From positions 1 to 61,330 of the forward strand of contig SHWE01000006.1 in NCBI GenBank assembly GCA_009693985.1: DNA of 61,330 nucleotides. Direction: 5' to 3'. The notes under the pieces are model-generated. The model had not been told where the DNA came from, did no database searches, and saw only the letters and a list, made by a program, of their open reading frames with translations. Of this stretch, positions 49,194 through 58,116 are shown in pieces. Both the position numbers and the translations under genes were made by a program. Numbering within the stretch: the first letter of the stretch is position 1; each line of letters starts with the position of its first letter. This stretch comes from Alphaproteobacteria bacterium. Lineage in GTDB: Bacteria > Pseudomonadota > Alphaproteobacteria > Micropepsales > Micropepsaceae.

Positions 49194-49506
49194 CGTTCGC
49201 CACCATCTGCCAAGCTTGGCTCGGCTTGTTCGCGCAAGGCATCATGGCAAGCGGCGCTCCAGGATTGAGCGTCACCTGATCCAGACACAAATTCCCATAG
49301 CGGGGCTGGGACATCACCATGGCGGTGAAGAAATTCTGGTTGTAGCCGCCATGGCATTGCCAGAGGGCGACGCCATTGTTTCCTGTGTTCCAGTCAATGC
49401 ACAGGTTCGGATTCATGTTCGCAGACAAACTATCCGCGCGCGCGGGAGCAAGACCAAGGGCCAGCAGCATTCCTGCCGCCAGCGCGCCAACGCCGGGATG
49501 TCTCAT
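49180..49506 (-). CDS. Small secreted R-type (ricin B) lectin domain protein
   Basis: A 108-residue ORF with a signal peptide (GALAAGMLLALGLAPARA, residues 7-24). The mature part holds two beta-trefoil repeats: NLCIDWNTGNNGVALWQC with QNF (57-59), and NLCLDQVTLNPGAPLAMMPC with QAW (97-99). The Cys pairs 36/51 and 74/91 match the disulfides of this fold. A full trefoil needs three repeats, so one is missing. The stop codon (49180-49182) lies within the start of the following ORF, which is offset by one frame. The gene may be the front end of a larger secreted lectin protein broken by a frameshift. Confidence 0.78.
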   Translation of the reverse strand: MRHPGVGALAAGMLLALGLAPARADSLSANMNPNLCIDWNTGNNGVALWQCHGGYNQNFFTAMVMSQPRYGNLCLDQVTLNPGAPLAMMPCANKPSQAWQMVANGGRA

Positions 49507-49621
49507 GGATTCGCCTTAGGCAGACATTATTCTGGCCGGCCAGCCGGCCAAGCCCCCTAAATCGGACAATAGACTAGGTCAAGATAACCGGACAAGCCGC
49601 GCGGATCGTCCGGTGCGTGCG

Positions 49622-49948
49622 TTAAACCTCCGGCGCTTCGTTACGCTCGTGCATCCCGTAATCGCGAACGATGTGCGCGACGCGCAGGCGATAATCCTTG
49701 AAGATGCCGCCCCGTCCCGCGTCCTGCGCGGCTTTATGTTCGAGATGGGTGCGCCAGCGCTTGACCGAATCTTCATCGCGCCAGAACGACAGCGAGAGGA
49801 TTTTTCCGTCTTCGACGAGACTGCCGAACCGTTCGATGGATATGAAGCCGTCGATCTTTTCGAGCTCGGGGCGAAGCGTCTTGGCGAGATCGAAATAGGC
49901 TTCGCGCCGTCCTTCCGCTGGCCACACTTCGAAGATCACCGCCATCAT
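49622..49948 (-). CDS. Antibiotic biosynthesis monooxygenase (ABM) family protein
   Basis: A 108-residue protein with the ABM ferredoxin-like fold: VIFEVWPAEGRREAYFDLA, then LEKIDGFISIERFG, ILSLSFWRDEDSVKRWR and HLEHKAAQDAGR, ending with YRLRVAHIVRDYG. Such proteins are small cofactor-free monooxygenases or haem-degrading enzymes, or simple ligand binders. The start at 49948 overlaps the stop of the serine hydrolase gene (ATGATG/TGA), making it the last gene of a four-gene unit. No His for haem is clearly in place. The FWRDEDSVKRW helix is typical of the YczJ-like group. Confidence 0.87.
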   Translation of the reverse strand: MMAVIFEVWPAEGRREAYFDLAKTLRPELEKIDGFISIERFGSLVEDGKILSLSFWRDEDSVKRWRTHLEHKAAQDAGRGGIFKDYRLRVAHIVRDYGMHERNEAPEV

Positions 49949-51186
49949 GCCGGTTTGAGCCGGTAGACGCCGCGCTCGAATTGGTCGTGCAGCGCAAGCG
50001 CTTGCGGATCGGCGAAGGGCAGGAATTGCATCAGGATCACGCCACTGATCCCGCGTGTTCGGTCGATCCAGAAATAGGTGTTGTTGATGCCGCCCCAGCT
50101 GAGGCTCCCCGCCGAGCGTTTGCCGGCAACGGCATCGGCCGCGATCAGGAAGCCTAGCCCCCATTTGTCGCTTCCGTCGGCGACGAACGAGAAATCGGCG
50201 CTGCGCTCCGGCATCGCGGTCTTGAGCGCCGGCACGCCGACGGCGCCGATCTGATTGCGGCTCATCGCGGCGACGCTCTCGGGTTTGAGAATCCGCGCGC
50301 CGTCCAGCGTCCCGTCGTTGAGGATCATGCGCGTGAAGCGGATATAGTCGGACGCCGTCGACGCCAATCCGCCACCGCCGATGGGCCGCGCCACCATTGG
50401 CGGCGGTTGCACCACATCCTTGACGATCTCCCCGCCGGTTTGACGGCGATGCACCGCAACGAGGCGCGCCTCTTTATCTTTCGGCACATTGTAGGCGGTG
50501 TCGTTCATGCCGAGGGGCGCAAAGATTTTGGCGCGGAAATAGCTTTCGAGCGAGTCGCCCGAGACGGTCTCGACCAGCCGGCCTACCTGATCGGTGCTCG
50601 TGCCGTAATGCCAGCGCGTCCCCGGCTCGAACAGCAAGGGGCCGACCGGATAGGTCTCGCCTTCCTTCGGCTTGAAATCGCGGACGATGGCGCTGGTGAA
50701 ATTATAGCCGAGGCCGGATGTGTGCGTCAGCAGATGGCGCACGGTAACGGGCCGCGTGACGGGTTTGAGGCGATAGGCACCGGTCGCGGCGTCGAAGGAC
50801 ACGAATTCCTGAGCCTTCGCGAATTCCGGCAGATATTTCTGCACCGGATCTTCGAGCGCGAGCTTGCCCTGTTCGATGAGCTGCATCGCCGCCGTCGAGG
50901 TGACGGCCTTCGTCATCGATGCGATGCGGAACAGATCGTTCTCGCACATCGCACGCCCCGTCGTGACATCCGCCACACCGAATGCGCCGCGATAAAGAAT
51001 GCCGTTGCGGTCGGCCGCCATCGCGACGACGCCCGGTATCTCCTTGCGTGCGACGCTTGCGCGCAAGGCGCTATCGATATTGTCCGCCGGCGTTGCCGCC
51101 CACGCGGCGCGCGACGCCAGGCACGCCGCAGCGATGCCGATGGAAGCTTGCCGGCGTGTGATCCCATTCCATGAATTGTCGGTCAT
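49945..51186 (-). CDS. Beta-lactamase family serine hydrolase, exported
   Basis: A 413-residue class C beta-lactamase-fold hydrolase. The N-terminus has a Tat-like signal (TRRQASIGIAAACLASRAAWA). The S90-M-T-K93 motif holds the nucleophile, the Tyr motif is RWHYGTSTD, and GGGGLASTASDY replaces the KTG motif. Such proteins act as esterases, transpeptidases or D-aminopeptidases rather than as antibiotic resistance enzymes. AGGGGAAG precedes ATG 51186. It lies 12 bases after the TPP enzyme gene and overlaps the ABM gene, so it is part of the same transcript. The substrate is unknown. Confidence 0.91.
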   Translation of the reverse strand: MTDNSWNGITRRQASIGIAAACLASRAAWAATPADNIDSALRASVARKEIPGVVAMAADRNGILYRGAFGVADVTTGRAMCENDLFRIASMTKAVTSTAAMQLIEQGKLALEDPVQKYLPEFAKAQEFVSFDAATGAYRLKPVTRPVTVRHLLTHTSGLGYNFTSAIVRDFKPKEGETYPVGPLLFEPGTRWHYGTSTDQVGRLVETVSGDSLESYFRAKIFAPLGMNDTAYNVPKDKEARLVAVHRRQTGGEIVKDVVQPPPMVARPIGGGGLASTASDYIRFTRMILNDGTLDGARILKPESVAAMSRNQIGAVGVPALKTAMPERSADFSFVADGSDKWGLGFLIAADAVAGKRSAGSLSWGGINNTYFWIDRTRGISGVILMQFLPFADPQALALHDQFERGVYRLKPA

Positions 51187-51198
51187 GATCTTCCCCTG

Positions 51199-52830
51199 CT
51201 AGGGGCGGTCTTTCTTCAACACGACCCCGTCATATTCGCGGCTATCGACGATGGCTTCGACGACGACAGGGCCATCCGCGGCGAAGGCAGCTTCCAACTC
51301 TTTGCGGAAAGTGACGGCGTCACGCGCGGTTCTGACCGGCACGCCGAAAATACTGTCCGAGCCCACCGTTCCGTTGGCGCGCACGGGCGTGCCGTAGATC
51401 GGGTTGCCCTTTTTCTCCTGCTTGATGCGGATGAGCGCGAGATCATTGTCGGTCAAAAGCACGACGACGATCTTGATGCCGCAACGGATGGCGGTGGCAA
51501 GCTCGCCCGCCGTCATCAGAAAGCCGCCGTCGCCGACCACCGCGCAGACTTGTTTTTCCGGGCGCATCAATTTGGCCGCGATGGCCGCGGGAATACCGAA
51601 GCCCATGGTCGACCAGCCATTGGTCATGATCTGCAAACCCGGCTCGGGCGTGCGCCACAACTGGCCGATGAGATGCGTGTGCGCGCCGACATCGCAGGTC
51701 ATGATGCCGTCGCCGGAGAGCACATCGCGCAGCACGCTAAGCGCGCCCTTGGGACCGAAGCCGCGATTGGAAGGTTCCAGCTTCGCGAACATCGCGGCGC
51801 GCCGTTCGGCCAACGCGGCGAGGTCCCAATCCTTGCGCGATGCCGGCAGCGCCAGCAGCGCATTCAGCGAGGCGCCGATGTCGCCCACCGCGTCCACCGC
51901 CACGGTATATTGCTCGCGGTCGATGTCGGCGGGCGCGATGTCGAAGCTGACAAGCTTCGCCTGTTTCGCCATCCAGGATTCGTAATTGAATTCGACCGGA
52001 TCGTACCCGACCGCGACCACAAGATCGGCTTGCGCGTGGGTTGCGCCGACCATGTCGCTGAGCGCGTGGAACAGCACGCCCGCATAGGAGGGATGATCTT
52101 CGGCCAGCATCCCCTTGGCCATCGGCGTCAGCACCACGGGAATGCCGTGCTTCTCGGCGAGCGCCTGGATTTGCGTTTGCACGCGCGCCTGCACGGCGCC
52201 GAGACCGACCGCGAGAACCGGCTTCTTCGCGGCTTTGAACAATTCGCCTGCGCGCGCCAGCAAAGCCGCATCGGCCGCCACCGGTTTCGCCGGTGGAACG
52301 AAAGCGCCGTTCTCGGCCCCCGCTTTTTCCGCCGACATGCCGACCGGCAATCCGACATGGACGGGACCGGGCCGGCCCTCGAGCGCCACGCGCGCCGCAT
52401 CGAACAGAATTTCACGCACCGCATCGGCTTTGAGCCGCGTCGTCTTCTTGGTCAGCGGCGCGAACAAGGCCTGATGGTCGATGCCCATCTGCGTCGTGCG
52501 CCCGCGCATCGCCGCCGGCATCTCGTCGGTGAAAGCGATCATGGGCGAGCGGTCGAGCAACGCCTCGCCCACGCCGGTCGCCAGATTGGTCGCACCGGGG
52601 CCGAAAGTGCCGAAGCACGCGCCGGGCGCCGGGCCGATACGGCCGCAGACATCGGCCATCATGCCGGCCCCGCCCTCATGCGTCGTCAGGATGAATTCGA
52701 TGCCGTCGGTGCGGCGCATCGCTTCCATGTAATCGACCCAGCCGCCGCTCGGCACGCCGAAGACATATTTCACGCCCAAATCGCGAAGCGTTTCCACCAC
52801 GACGGCGGCGACGTTGCGTTCCTTTGTCAT
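51199..52830 (-). CDS. Thiamine diphosphate-dependent enzyme (acetolactate synthase-like)
   Basis: A 543-residue TPP enzyme of the POX/AHAS family. The catalytic Glu52 is in TTHEGGAGMMADVCGR; the C-terminal cofactor site has AVVGDGGFLMTAGELATA followed by VLLTDNDLALI. The middle domain (about residues 190-320) is a degenerate FAD/nucleotide fold. No small regulatory subunit gene is near, so it is more likely a catabolic decarboxylase, carboligase or sulfoacetaldehyde/oxalyl-type lyase than the biosynthetic acetolactate synthase. The start shares one base with the stop of the MFS permease gene (TGATG). Substrate open. Confidence 0.9.
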   Translation of the reverse strand: MTKERNVAAVVVETLRDLGVKYVFGVPSGGWVDYMEAMRRTDGIEFILTTHEGGAGMMADVCGRIGPAPGACFGTFGPGATNLATGVGEALLDRSPMIAFTDEMPAAMRGRTTQMGIDHQALFAPLTKKTTRLKADAVREILFDAARVALEGRPGPVHVGLPVGMSAEKAGAENGAFVPPAKPVAADAALLARAGELFKAAKKPVLAVGLGAVQARVQTQIQALAEKHGIPVVLTPMAKGMLAEDHPSYAGVLFHALSDMVGATHAQADLVVAVGYDPVEFNYESWMAKQAKLVSFDIAPADIDREQYTVAVDAVGDIGASLNALLALPASRKDWDLAALAERRAAMFAKLEPSNRGFGPKGALSVLRDVLSGDGIMTCDVGAHTHLIGQLWRTPEPGLQIMTNGWSTMGFGIPAAIAAKLMRPEKQVCAVVGDGGFLMTAGELATAIRCGIKIVVVLLTDNDLALIRIKQEKKGNPIYGTPVRANGTVGSDSIFGVPVRTARDAVTFRKELEAAFAADGPVVVEAIVDSREYDGVVLKKDRP

Positions 52831-54200
52831 CAGCCGGGTTGCCCCTCGGGCGCGATAAGAGCCGCGGTTTCCGCCGACACACGCGCTGCGATTTTGCGCT
52901 GGAGCCGGTCCAGCGCCAGACAGATCACGCTAACCACGAGATAGGGCCCGGCAATGATGGTGAGCACGTCTTGGAGCGGCAGGTTCGCCGAAAGCAGATA
53001 GCCGGCGACGCCCGGGCCGATGATCGCGGCCACCCGTCCCATGCCGGAGGCGTAACCGACACCGTTGCTGCGGATGATGGTCGGATAGAAGCCGCCCACG
53101 ATGCCGTTGAGCGCCTGATGCGTCGCCGACGAGCACGCCATTGCGATGATGCCGACCATGGTGACGACGGAGGCGGAAAGGCCCGGCGTTCCAAGATAGG
53201 TCAGCGCCATCATGGCGGGCGCGGCCGAGAGCACCGCGGCCTTCGGACCGAACGCATCGACGAGGCGCGCCAAGCCCATGATCGCCACCATGGCGCCGAC
53301 ATAGGCGTAGGAGAACGCCAGGGCCGCTTGCGTCGGAACGAGCCCCGCCTGTTCGAGCAGCACCGAGAACCAGGCGGCCAGCGTCATATAGGTCATCGAT
53401 TCACAGAAGAAGGCGAGCCACAGAAGCGGCGTCGCGAATTTGCGGTAATCGTTGAAGAGAAGCTTCAGCGCGAAACGCATCTCACTGGCGGGCCGGTGCA
53501 GCACGAAGCGCGTGTCCGCGCCGATTCGCTGTTCGGGCGCGGCGCGGGCGACAAGCGCGCGCAATTGCGGCGCGTCGGGCTTGGTGACGGTGAGATAGGG
53601 AATGGATTCCGGCAGCAAGAAATATGTCGCGACGCTGAGCGCGAGACCCGCGACGCCCGCCACCAGGAAGACGATGGACCAGCCATAGGTGGGAATGAAC
53701 CAGGCGGCGACCTGCGCGATGGAGGCGTTGCCCATCGAATAACCGATATAGGCGACCATCACGAAGGTGACGCAATATTTCTTCGGCGCGGTTTCGTTCA
53801 GCAGCGCGATGACGTTCGGCACCACGCCGCCCATCCCGAGCCCCGAAAGGAAACGGAACGCCGCCAATTGTTCCATCGAGGTGGCGAACACCGTCAGCAA
53901 CGCCGGGATGCTGTAAGCGAGCACGCCGATTATGGCGCCGGTTTTGCGCCCATAGCGGTCGCCGAGATAACCGAACAACAGGCTGCCGGCGAAGATGCCG
54001 AAAAAGCCGCAAGAAAAGACGAAGCCCATCTCGCTGCGCTCGGCGCCGAAGGCGCGCAGGATCGCCGGGGCGCCGACATTGAGCGCGGAAAAATCGAGAC
54101 CGTCCACGAACAGGATCAGCACGCAGAGGCCGAGCGTCAGCGCATGGAACGCGCCAAGCTTCCTGTCCTCCAAAAGCCGCCCTACATCGACGTCGCGCAA
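52830..54200 (-). CDS. MFS transporter, aromatic acid:H+ symporter (AAHS)-like
   Basis: A 456-residue permease. The likely start is TTG 54200: the protein then begins RDVDVGRLLEDRKLGAFHAL, close to the PcaK/BenK pattern, and GGGGGGC lies upstream. The longer open frame would overlap the divergent DUF2147 gene. Helix 1 contains LFVDGLDFSALNVGAPAI, equivalent to the DGxD motif of aromatic acid transporters, and the loop after helix 2 has GYLGDRYGRKTGAI. It leads an operon with a TPP enzyme, a serine hydrolase and an ABM protein, and probably imports their substrate. Confidence 0.88.
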   Translation of the reverse strand: MRDVDVGRLLEDRKLGAFHALTLGLCVLILFVDGLDFSALNVGAPAILRAFGAERSEMGFVFSCGFFGIFAGSLLFGYLGDRYGRKTGAIIGVLAYSIPALLTVFATSMEQLAAFRFLSGLGMGGVVPNVIALLNETAPKKYCVTFVMVAYIGYSMGNASIAQVAAWFIPTYGWSIVFLVAGVAGLALSVATYFLLPESIPYLTVTKPDAPQLRALVARAAPEQRIGADTRFVLHRPASEMRFALKLLFNDYRKFATPLLWLAFFCESMTYMTLAAWFSVLLEQAGLVPTQAALAFSYAYVGAMVAIMGLARLVDAFGPKAAVLSAAPAMMALTYLGTPGLSASVVTMVGIIAMACSSATHQALNGIVGGFYPTIIRSNGVGYASGMGRVAAIIGPGVAGYLLSANLPLQDVLTIIAGPYLVVSVICLALDRLQRKIAARVSAETAALIAPEGQPG

Positions 54201-54319
54201 CCCTGCCCCCCAGATGAGTCTGGGCCATTGTGCCGATACCTTCGAATTTGGCAACGCGCCGCCCAAGCTCGCGTCGCGGTGGTATTCTTTAATCGGCGGG
54301 ATTGGGCTATTTCTGACGT

Positions 54320-54823
54320 ATGATCGCGAATGGCGGCATTTCAAGACGAACGAGACGCGCGGCCCTTGTGGGCGTGGCGGCGCTTTTCCTAATCCTGACA
54401 AACGACCGCGCGGGGGCGGCGGCGGCCGCCGAGCCGTGGGGCGAATGGCTGGTCGCGGACAAGATGGCCCGCATCCGCGTCGCCGACTGCGCCAGCGTGC
54501 TGTGGGGCATCATATCCTGGGAAGCCGATCCGGGCGTCGATTCGAAGAACCCCGATCCCACTTTACGGGCGCGGCCGACCACCGGCACGCCGATACTGCT
54601 TGCCATGAAACCGGCGGGGCCACAGCGTTGGGACGGCAGCATCTACAATCCACAGAACGGCAAATTCTATTCCGGCGGCGTCACCATGATCAGCACCGAC
54701 AGCTTGCGGGTGCGCGGCTGCATCCTCGGCTTTCTGTGCGGCGGCGAGAATTGGACGCGCGTCACGGCGGCCGCGTTGGAACCCGACGCGGCGATCTGCG
54801 CGCGGCTTGGACCGGCGCGCTAA
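54320..54823 (+). CDS. DUF2147 family secreted protein
   Basis: A 167-residue protein with a signal segment (ALVGVAALFLILTNDRAGA). The mature domain has all DUF2147 marks: EPWGEWLVADKMARIRVADC, CASVLWGIISWEAD, DSKNPDPTLRARPTTGTPIL, RWDGSIYNPQNGKFYSGGV and a final GCILGFLCGGENWTRV. These are small periplasmic beta-barrel or lipocalin-like proteins; no function is fixed. It ends seven bases before the hpnN gene on the same strand, so both may share a transcript and the protein may serve lipid transport. The ribosome site is not clear. Confidence 0.88.
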   Translation: MIANGGISRRTRRAALVGVAALFLILTNDRAGAAAAAEPWGEWLVADKMARIRVADCASVLWGIISWEADPGVDSKNPDPTLRARPTTGTPILLAMKPAGPQRWDGSIYNPQNGKFYSGGVTMISTDSLRVRGCILGFLCGGENWTRVTAAALEPDAAICARLGPAR

Positions 54824-54829
54824 ATTTCC

Positions 54830-57505
54830 ATGCGAACACGCTTCTTCGAACAACTCGTGCGGATTTGTTACCGCTACGCCGCCGCAGCGGTGGCGCTGTG
54901 CCTCTTCGCCGCCGCGGCGAGCGCGTACTACGTCGCGGGCAATTTCGAGATGGACAGCAACAGCGAGAACCTGCTCTCGCCGGAACTCGAATGGCGGCAG
55001 CGCGGCGTCGAATTCGACGCGGCCTTTCCGCAGCGGAACAATCTGACGCTCGTGGTGATCGACGGCGCCACCTCCGAACGCGCCGAAGAAGCGGCCATCG
55101 CGCTGAAAGCGGCGCTGATGCCATTCAAGTCGGAAATTCCGGTTCTGCGCGACATTCAAGGCGATCCGTTCTTTGCCCGTAACGGCCTTCTGTACCAGTC
55201 GCTCGACGAGCTGCGCGCCACCACCGCCGACATCATCAAGGCACAGCCCGTTCTGGCGCCACTCGCCGCCGATCCGTCCTTGCGCGGCATCATGGATTCG
55301 CTTTCCACCGCGCTGTTCGCGGTGGAGAACGGCGAAACCCCGCTCGAAGATCTCGTGACGCCGTTCAACGCGATCTCCGACACGCTGGAAAAGACGCTGC
55401 GCGGCGAGACGGCGTTCCTTTCCTGGCAGGCGCTGATCACCGGGGATGCGCCCACGACGCGCGAGACGCGGCGGCTGATCGAGCTCCAACCAACGCTCAA
55501 TTACGGCCAGCTCATGCCGGGGGGCGCCGCCAGCGATCTGGTGCGTAAGGTCGCCACCGAACAGGGCCTCACTCCGGCCAATGGCGTTACGGTGCGCCTG
55601 ACCGGGCCGGTGCCGCTGACCGACGAGGAATTCGGTACCCTGGTCGAGAATGTGGAGCTGATGACCACACTGATGGTGTCGGGAATCCTCCTGATGCTGT
55701 GGCTGGCGGTGCGCTCGGTGAAGATCGTCGCCGCGATTCTCGTCACGCTGATGGTGGGGCTGATCCTCACGACCGCGCTGGGCCTCGCCGTGATCGGCCA
55801 ATTCAACGTCATCTCGGTCGCGTTCATTCCGCTCTTTGTCGGCATCGGCGTCGATTTCGGCATCCAATATTCGGTGCGCTACCGCGAAGAACGCTACCGG
55901 ACGCAAGGGCTCGTCTCGGGCCTGATGGCGTCGGCGAGGATCATGGGGCCGTCGCTGACGCTTGCCGGTTTCGCCACCGCCGCCTGTTTCTATTCCTTCG
56001 TGCCCACCGAATATGAGGGCATCGCCGAGCTCGGCTTCATCGCCGGCAGCGGCATGATCATCGCCTATCTGTTGAACGGAACGTTGCTGCCGGCGCTGTT
56101 GAAATTGCTCCAGCCCAAGGGCGAGCGCGGGGATATCGGCTTCGTCAGCCTGGCCGGGCTGGACCGCGCGCTGCACGCGAACAAGAAGCCGATCCTCGTC
56201 GTCGCGGCGGTCCTGACGATAGGTGGGGTGGCGCTGCTGCCTTTCCTCGAATTCGACGCCAATCCGATGAATTTGCGCAGCAGCGAAACGGAGTCGATGG
56301 CGACTCTGCTCGATCTGATGCAAGACCCCGACACGACGCCCAATACGATCGAGGTTCTTAACCCCTCGCTCGAAGTGGCCGCCGTGCTGGCGGGCCGGCT
56401 CGCCATGCTTCCCGAAGTCGATGAGGCGCGAACGTTGCGCAGCTTTGTCCCTGCGGATCAGCCCGAAAAGTTGGCGCTCATTTCCGATGCCGCGCTGCTG
56501 ATGGATACCGCCCTCAATCCGTTCGAAGTCAAACCGCCGCCCACCAAGGACGAGGTTCTCGCCAGCATCGCGGCGACCAAGGACAAGCTCGTCATCGCGG
56601 GCATGGGAACGACACCCGCGGCCGCGTCGGCGCGGCGGTTGGCCGAAATTCTGGCGCGGCTGGAAATGGCGGACGATGCGGCGCTGGCGCGCGCTACCAC
56701 CGCCCTCGTGCCGGGCCTCAACACGGTGCTGACGCGGCTCCGCGCGGCCTTCATGCCGATGATGGTCGATCTCGACGCGCTGCCTGCGGAGCTGAAGCGC
56801 GATTGGATCACCGCCGACGGACGCGCCCGCGTGCAAGTCGTGCCGGCCGGGGATTCCAACGACAATGCGATTCTCGAACGCTTCGCCGCCGCGGTGCGCG
56901 CCGTTGCGCCGCAAGCGACCGGCGCGCCTGTCTCGACGCTGGAATCGGGCCGCACCATCGTCGGCGCCTTCGTCCAAGCGGGGATCCTATCGCTGCTGGC
57001 GACCGTGGCGATGCTGACCTTCGTGTTGAGAAGCACGCGCGATGTGGCGCTGACCCTCGGGCCGCTATTGGCCGCGAGCGTCCTCACCTTCGCCACCTGC
57101 GTCGTCCTCGACCTGCAACTGAATTTCGCCAACATCATCGTGCTGCCGCTGTTGTTCGGCATCGGCGTCGCGTTCCATATTTATTTCATCATGGCGTGGC
57201 GGGCGGGCACCCGCGAATTCCTGCAAACCAGCCTGACGCGCGCGGTGCTGCTCTCCGCGCTGACCACGGCAACCGGTTTCGGAACGCTGTGGATGTCGAG
57301 CCATCCGGGCACGGCGAGCATGGGCGAGCTGTTGATGATCTCGCTCGTCTGGATGCTGATAACGCTGTTCGTGCTGCCGACTCTGTTCGAATCGGTGCAT
57401 TGGGGCTCGAAAAAGCCGCCTCTACCGCCCGCTCATCTGCCGATCGACAAGCACGTTGATCTTTTTGACAAGCTCGGCAGCTCCTCCCCGCGCGACCGTG
57501 GATGA
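54830..57505 (+). CDS. hpnN: Hopanoid RND transporter HpnN
   Basis: An 891-residue MMPL/RND transporter. It has an N-terminal helix (YRYAAAAVALCLFAAAASAYY), a large periplasmic loop to about residue 275, a first helix bundle (LLMLWLAVRSVKIVAAILVT to about 430), a second loop and a second bundle (about 715-875). VGIGVDFGIQYSVRYREER is the conserved GxDF-type motif; a matching GIGVAFHIYFIMAWR appears in the second half. HpnN moves hopanoids from the inner to the outer membrane. It sits in the hopanoid cluster, as expected, but its 3' end overlaps the convergent hpnM gene by 84 bases. Confidence 0.95.
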   Translation: MRTRFFEQLVRICYRYAAAAVALCLFAAAASAYYVAGNFEMDSNSENLLSPELEWRQRGVEFDAAFPQRNNLTLVVIDGATSERAEEAAIALKAALMPFKSEIPVLRDIQGDPFFARNGLLYQSLDELRATTADIIKAQPVLAPLAADPSLRGIMDSLSTALFAVENGETPLEDLVTPFNAISDTLEKTLRGETAFLSWQALITGDAPTTRETRRLIELQPTLNYGQLMPGGAASDLVRKVATEQGLTPANGVTVRLTGPVPLTDEEFGTLVENVELMTTLMVSGILLMLWLAVRSVKIVAAILVTLMVGLILTTALGLAVIGQFNVISVAFIPLFVGIGVDFGIQYSVRYREERYRTQGLVSGLMASARIMGPSLTLAGFATAACFYSFVPTEYEGIAELGFIAGSGMIIAYLLNGTLLPALLKLLQPKGERGDIGFVSLAGLDRALHANKKPILVVAAVLTIGGVALLPFLEFDANPMNLRSSETESMATLLDLMQDPDTTPNTIEVLNPSLEVAAVLAGRLAMLPEVDEARTLRSFVPADQPEKLALISDAALLMDTALNPFEVKPPPTKDEVLASIAATKDKLVIAGMGTTPAAASARRLAEILARLEMADDAALARATTALVPGLNTVLTRLRAAFMPMMVDLDALPAELKRDWITADGRARVQVVPAGDSNDNAILERFAAAVRAVAPQATGAPVSTLESGRTIVGAFVQAGILSLLATVAMLTFVLRSTRDVALTLGPLLAASVLTFATCVVLDLQLNFANIIVLPLLFGIGVAFHIYFIMAWRAGTREFLQTSLTRAVLLSALTTATGFGTLWMSSHPGTASMGELLMISLVWMLITLFVLPTLFESVHWGSKKPPLPPAHLPIDKHVDLFDKLGSSSPRDRG

Positions 57506-58051
57506 GAAATCCGAACGGCGCAGCGCAAGCTGGCTGACATAGCCGTTCAGATAGACGTCGATGACCTTCCATTTGCCACCCGCCATATGCAGGCGATAAT
57601 TGAACGCCGTCGCTTTGCCGTCTGACTCGACAAGTTTCGTTTCGACGATCTTGTCCTCGCCGCGCATCTTCACATTGGGATCGACGGTGAATTTCTCGCC
57701 GCCGAAGGTCGCGAAGTTCTTGGCGTAATTCGCCAGCGTCAGGCGCTCGAACGCTTCAACGACCGCCGCTCTGTCGGCCTCCGACACCATCTGCCAGGAC
57801 GGGCCAACCGTAAGCTGCGCCATCGTGGGAAGATCGAAGGCGTCTTCGGTGGCGGGACCAAGCGCTTTGAAGCGCCCCTGAAGGCCGAGTTCCCCGCCCT
57901 TCTTCATCGTGTCGATAAGGGTCGCGTAGAACGATTCGATCTGGGCCGCGGCGGGATCGGCGGCGTCCGCCGCACGGGCGGTCGGAAAGCTAAGGGTGGC
58001 AAACAACGCCATCGCCATTGCCACTAGGTGCTTCGCCATCATCCGCCTCAT
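57422..58051 (-). CDS. hpnM: HpnM/MlaC-type phospholipid-binding protein
   Basis: A 209-residue periplasmic protein with a signal peptide (HLVAMAMALFATLSFPTARA). The MlaC/Ttg2D fold is shown by IESFYATLIDTMKKGG, the LTVGPSWQMVSEADRAAVV segment, FERLTLANYAKNF, and GGKWKVIDVYLNGYVSQLA. Within a hopanoid cluster this is the HpnM protein, thought to carry hopanoid or lipid between membranes together with HpnN. Its last 84 bases overlap the end of hpnN on the other strand. The start at 58051 has GAGG about nine bases upstream; ATG 58042 is an alternative. Confidence 0.92.
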   Translation of the reverse strand: MRRMMAKHLVAMAMALFATLSFPTARAADAADPAAAQIESFYATLIDTMKKGGELGLQGRFKALGPATEDAFDLPTMAQLTVGPSWQMVSEADRAAVVEAFERLTLANYAKNFATFGGEKFTVDPNVKMRGEDKIVETKLVESDGKATAFNYRLHMAGGKWKVIDVYLNGYVSQLALRRSDFSSTVARGGAAELVKKINVLVDRQMSGR

Positions 58052-58116
58052 AGGAACAAGCCTCTATTGTCGAAACGCGAGTGACCCACCATTGGTGGCA
58101 CTTAACCTTTCGGAAC

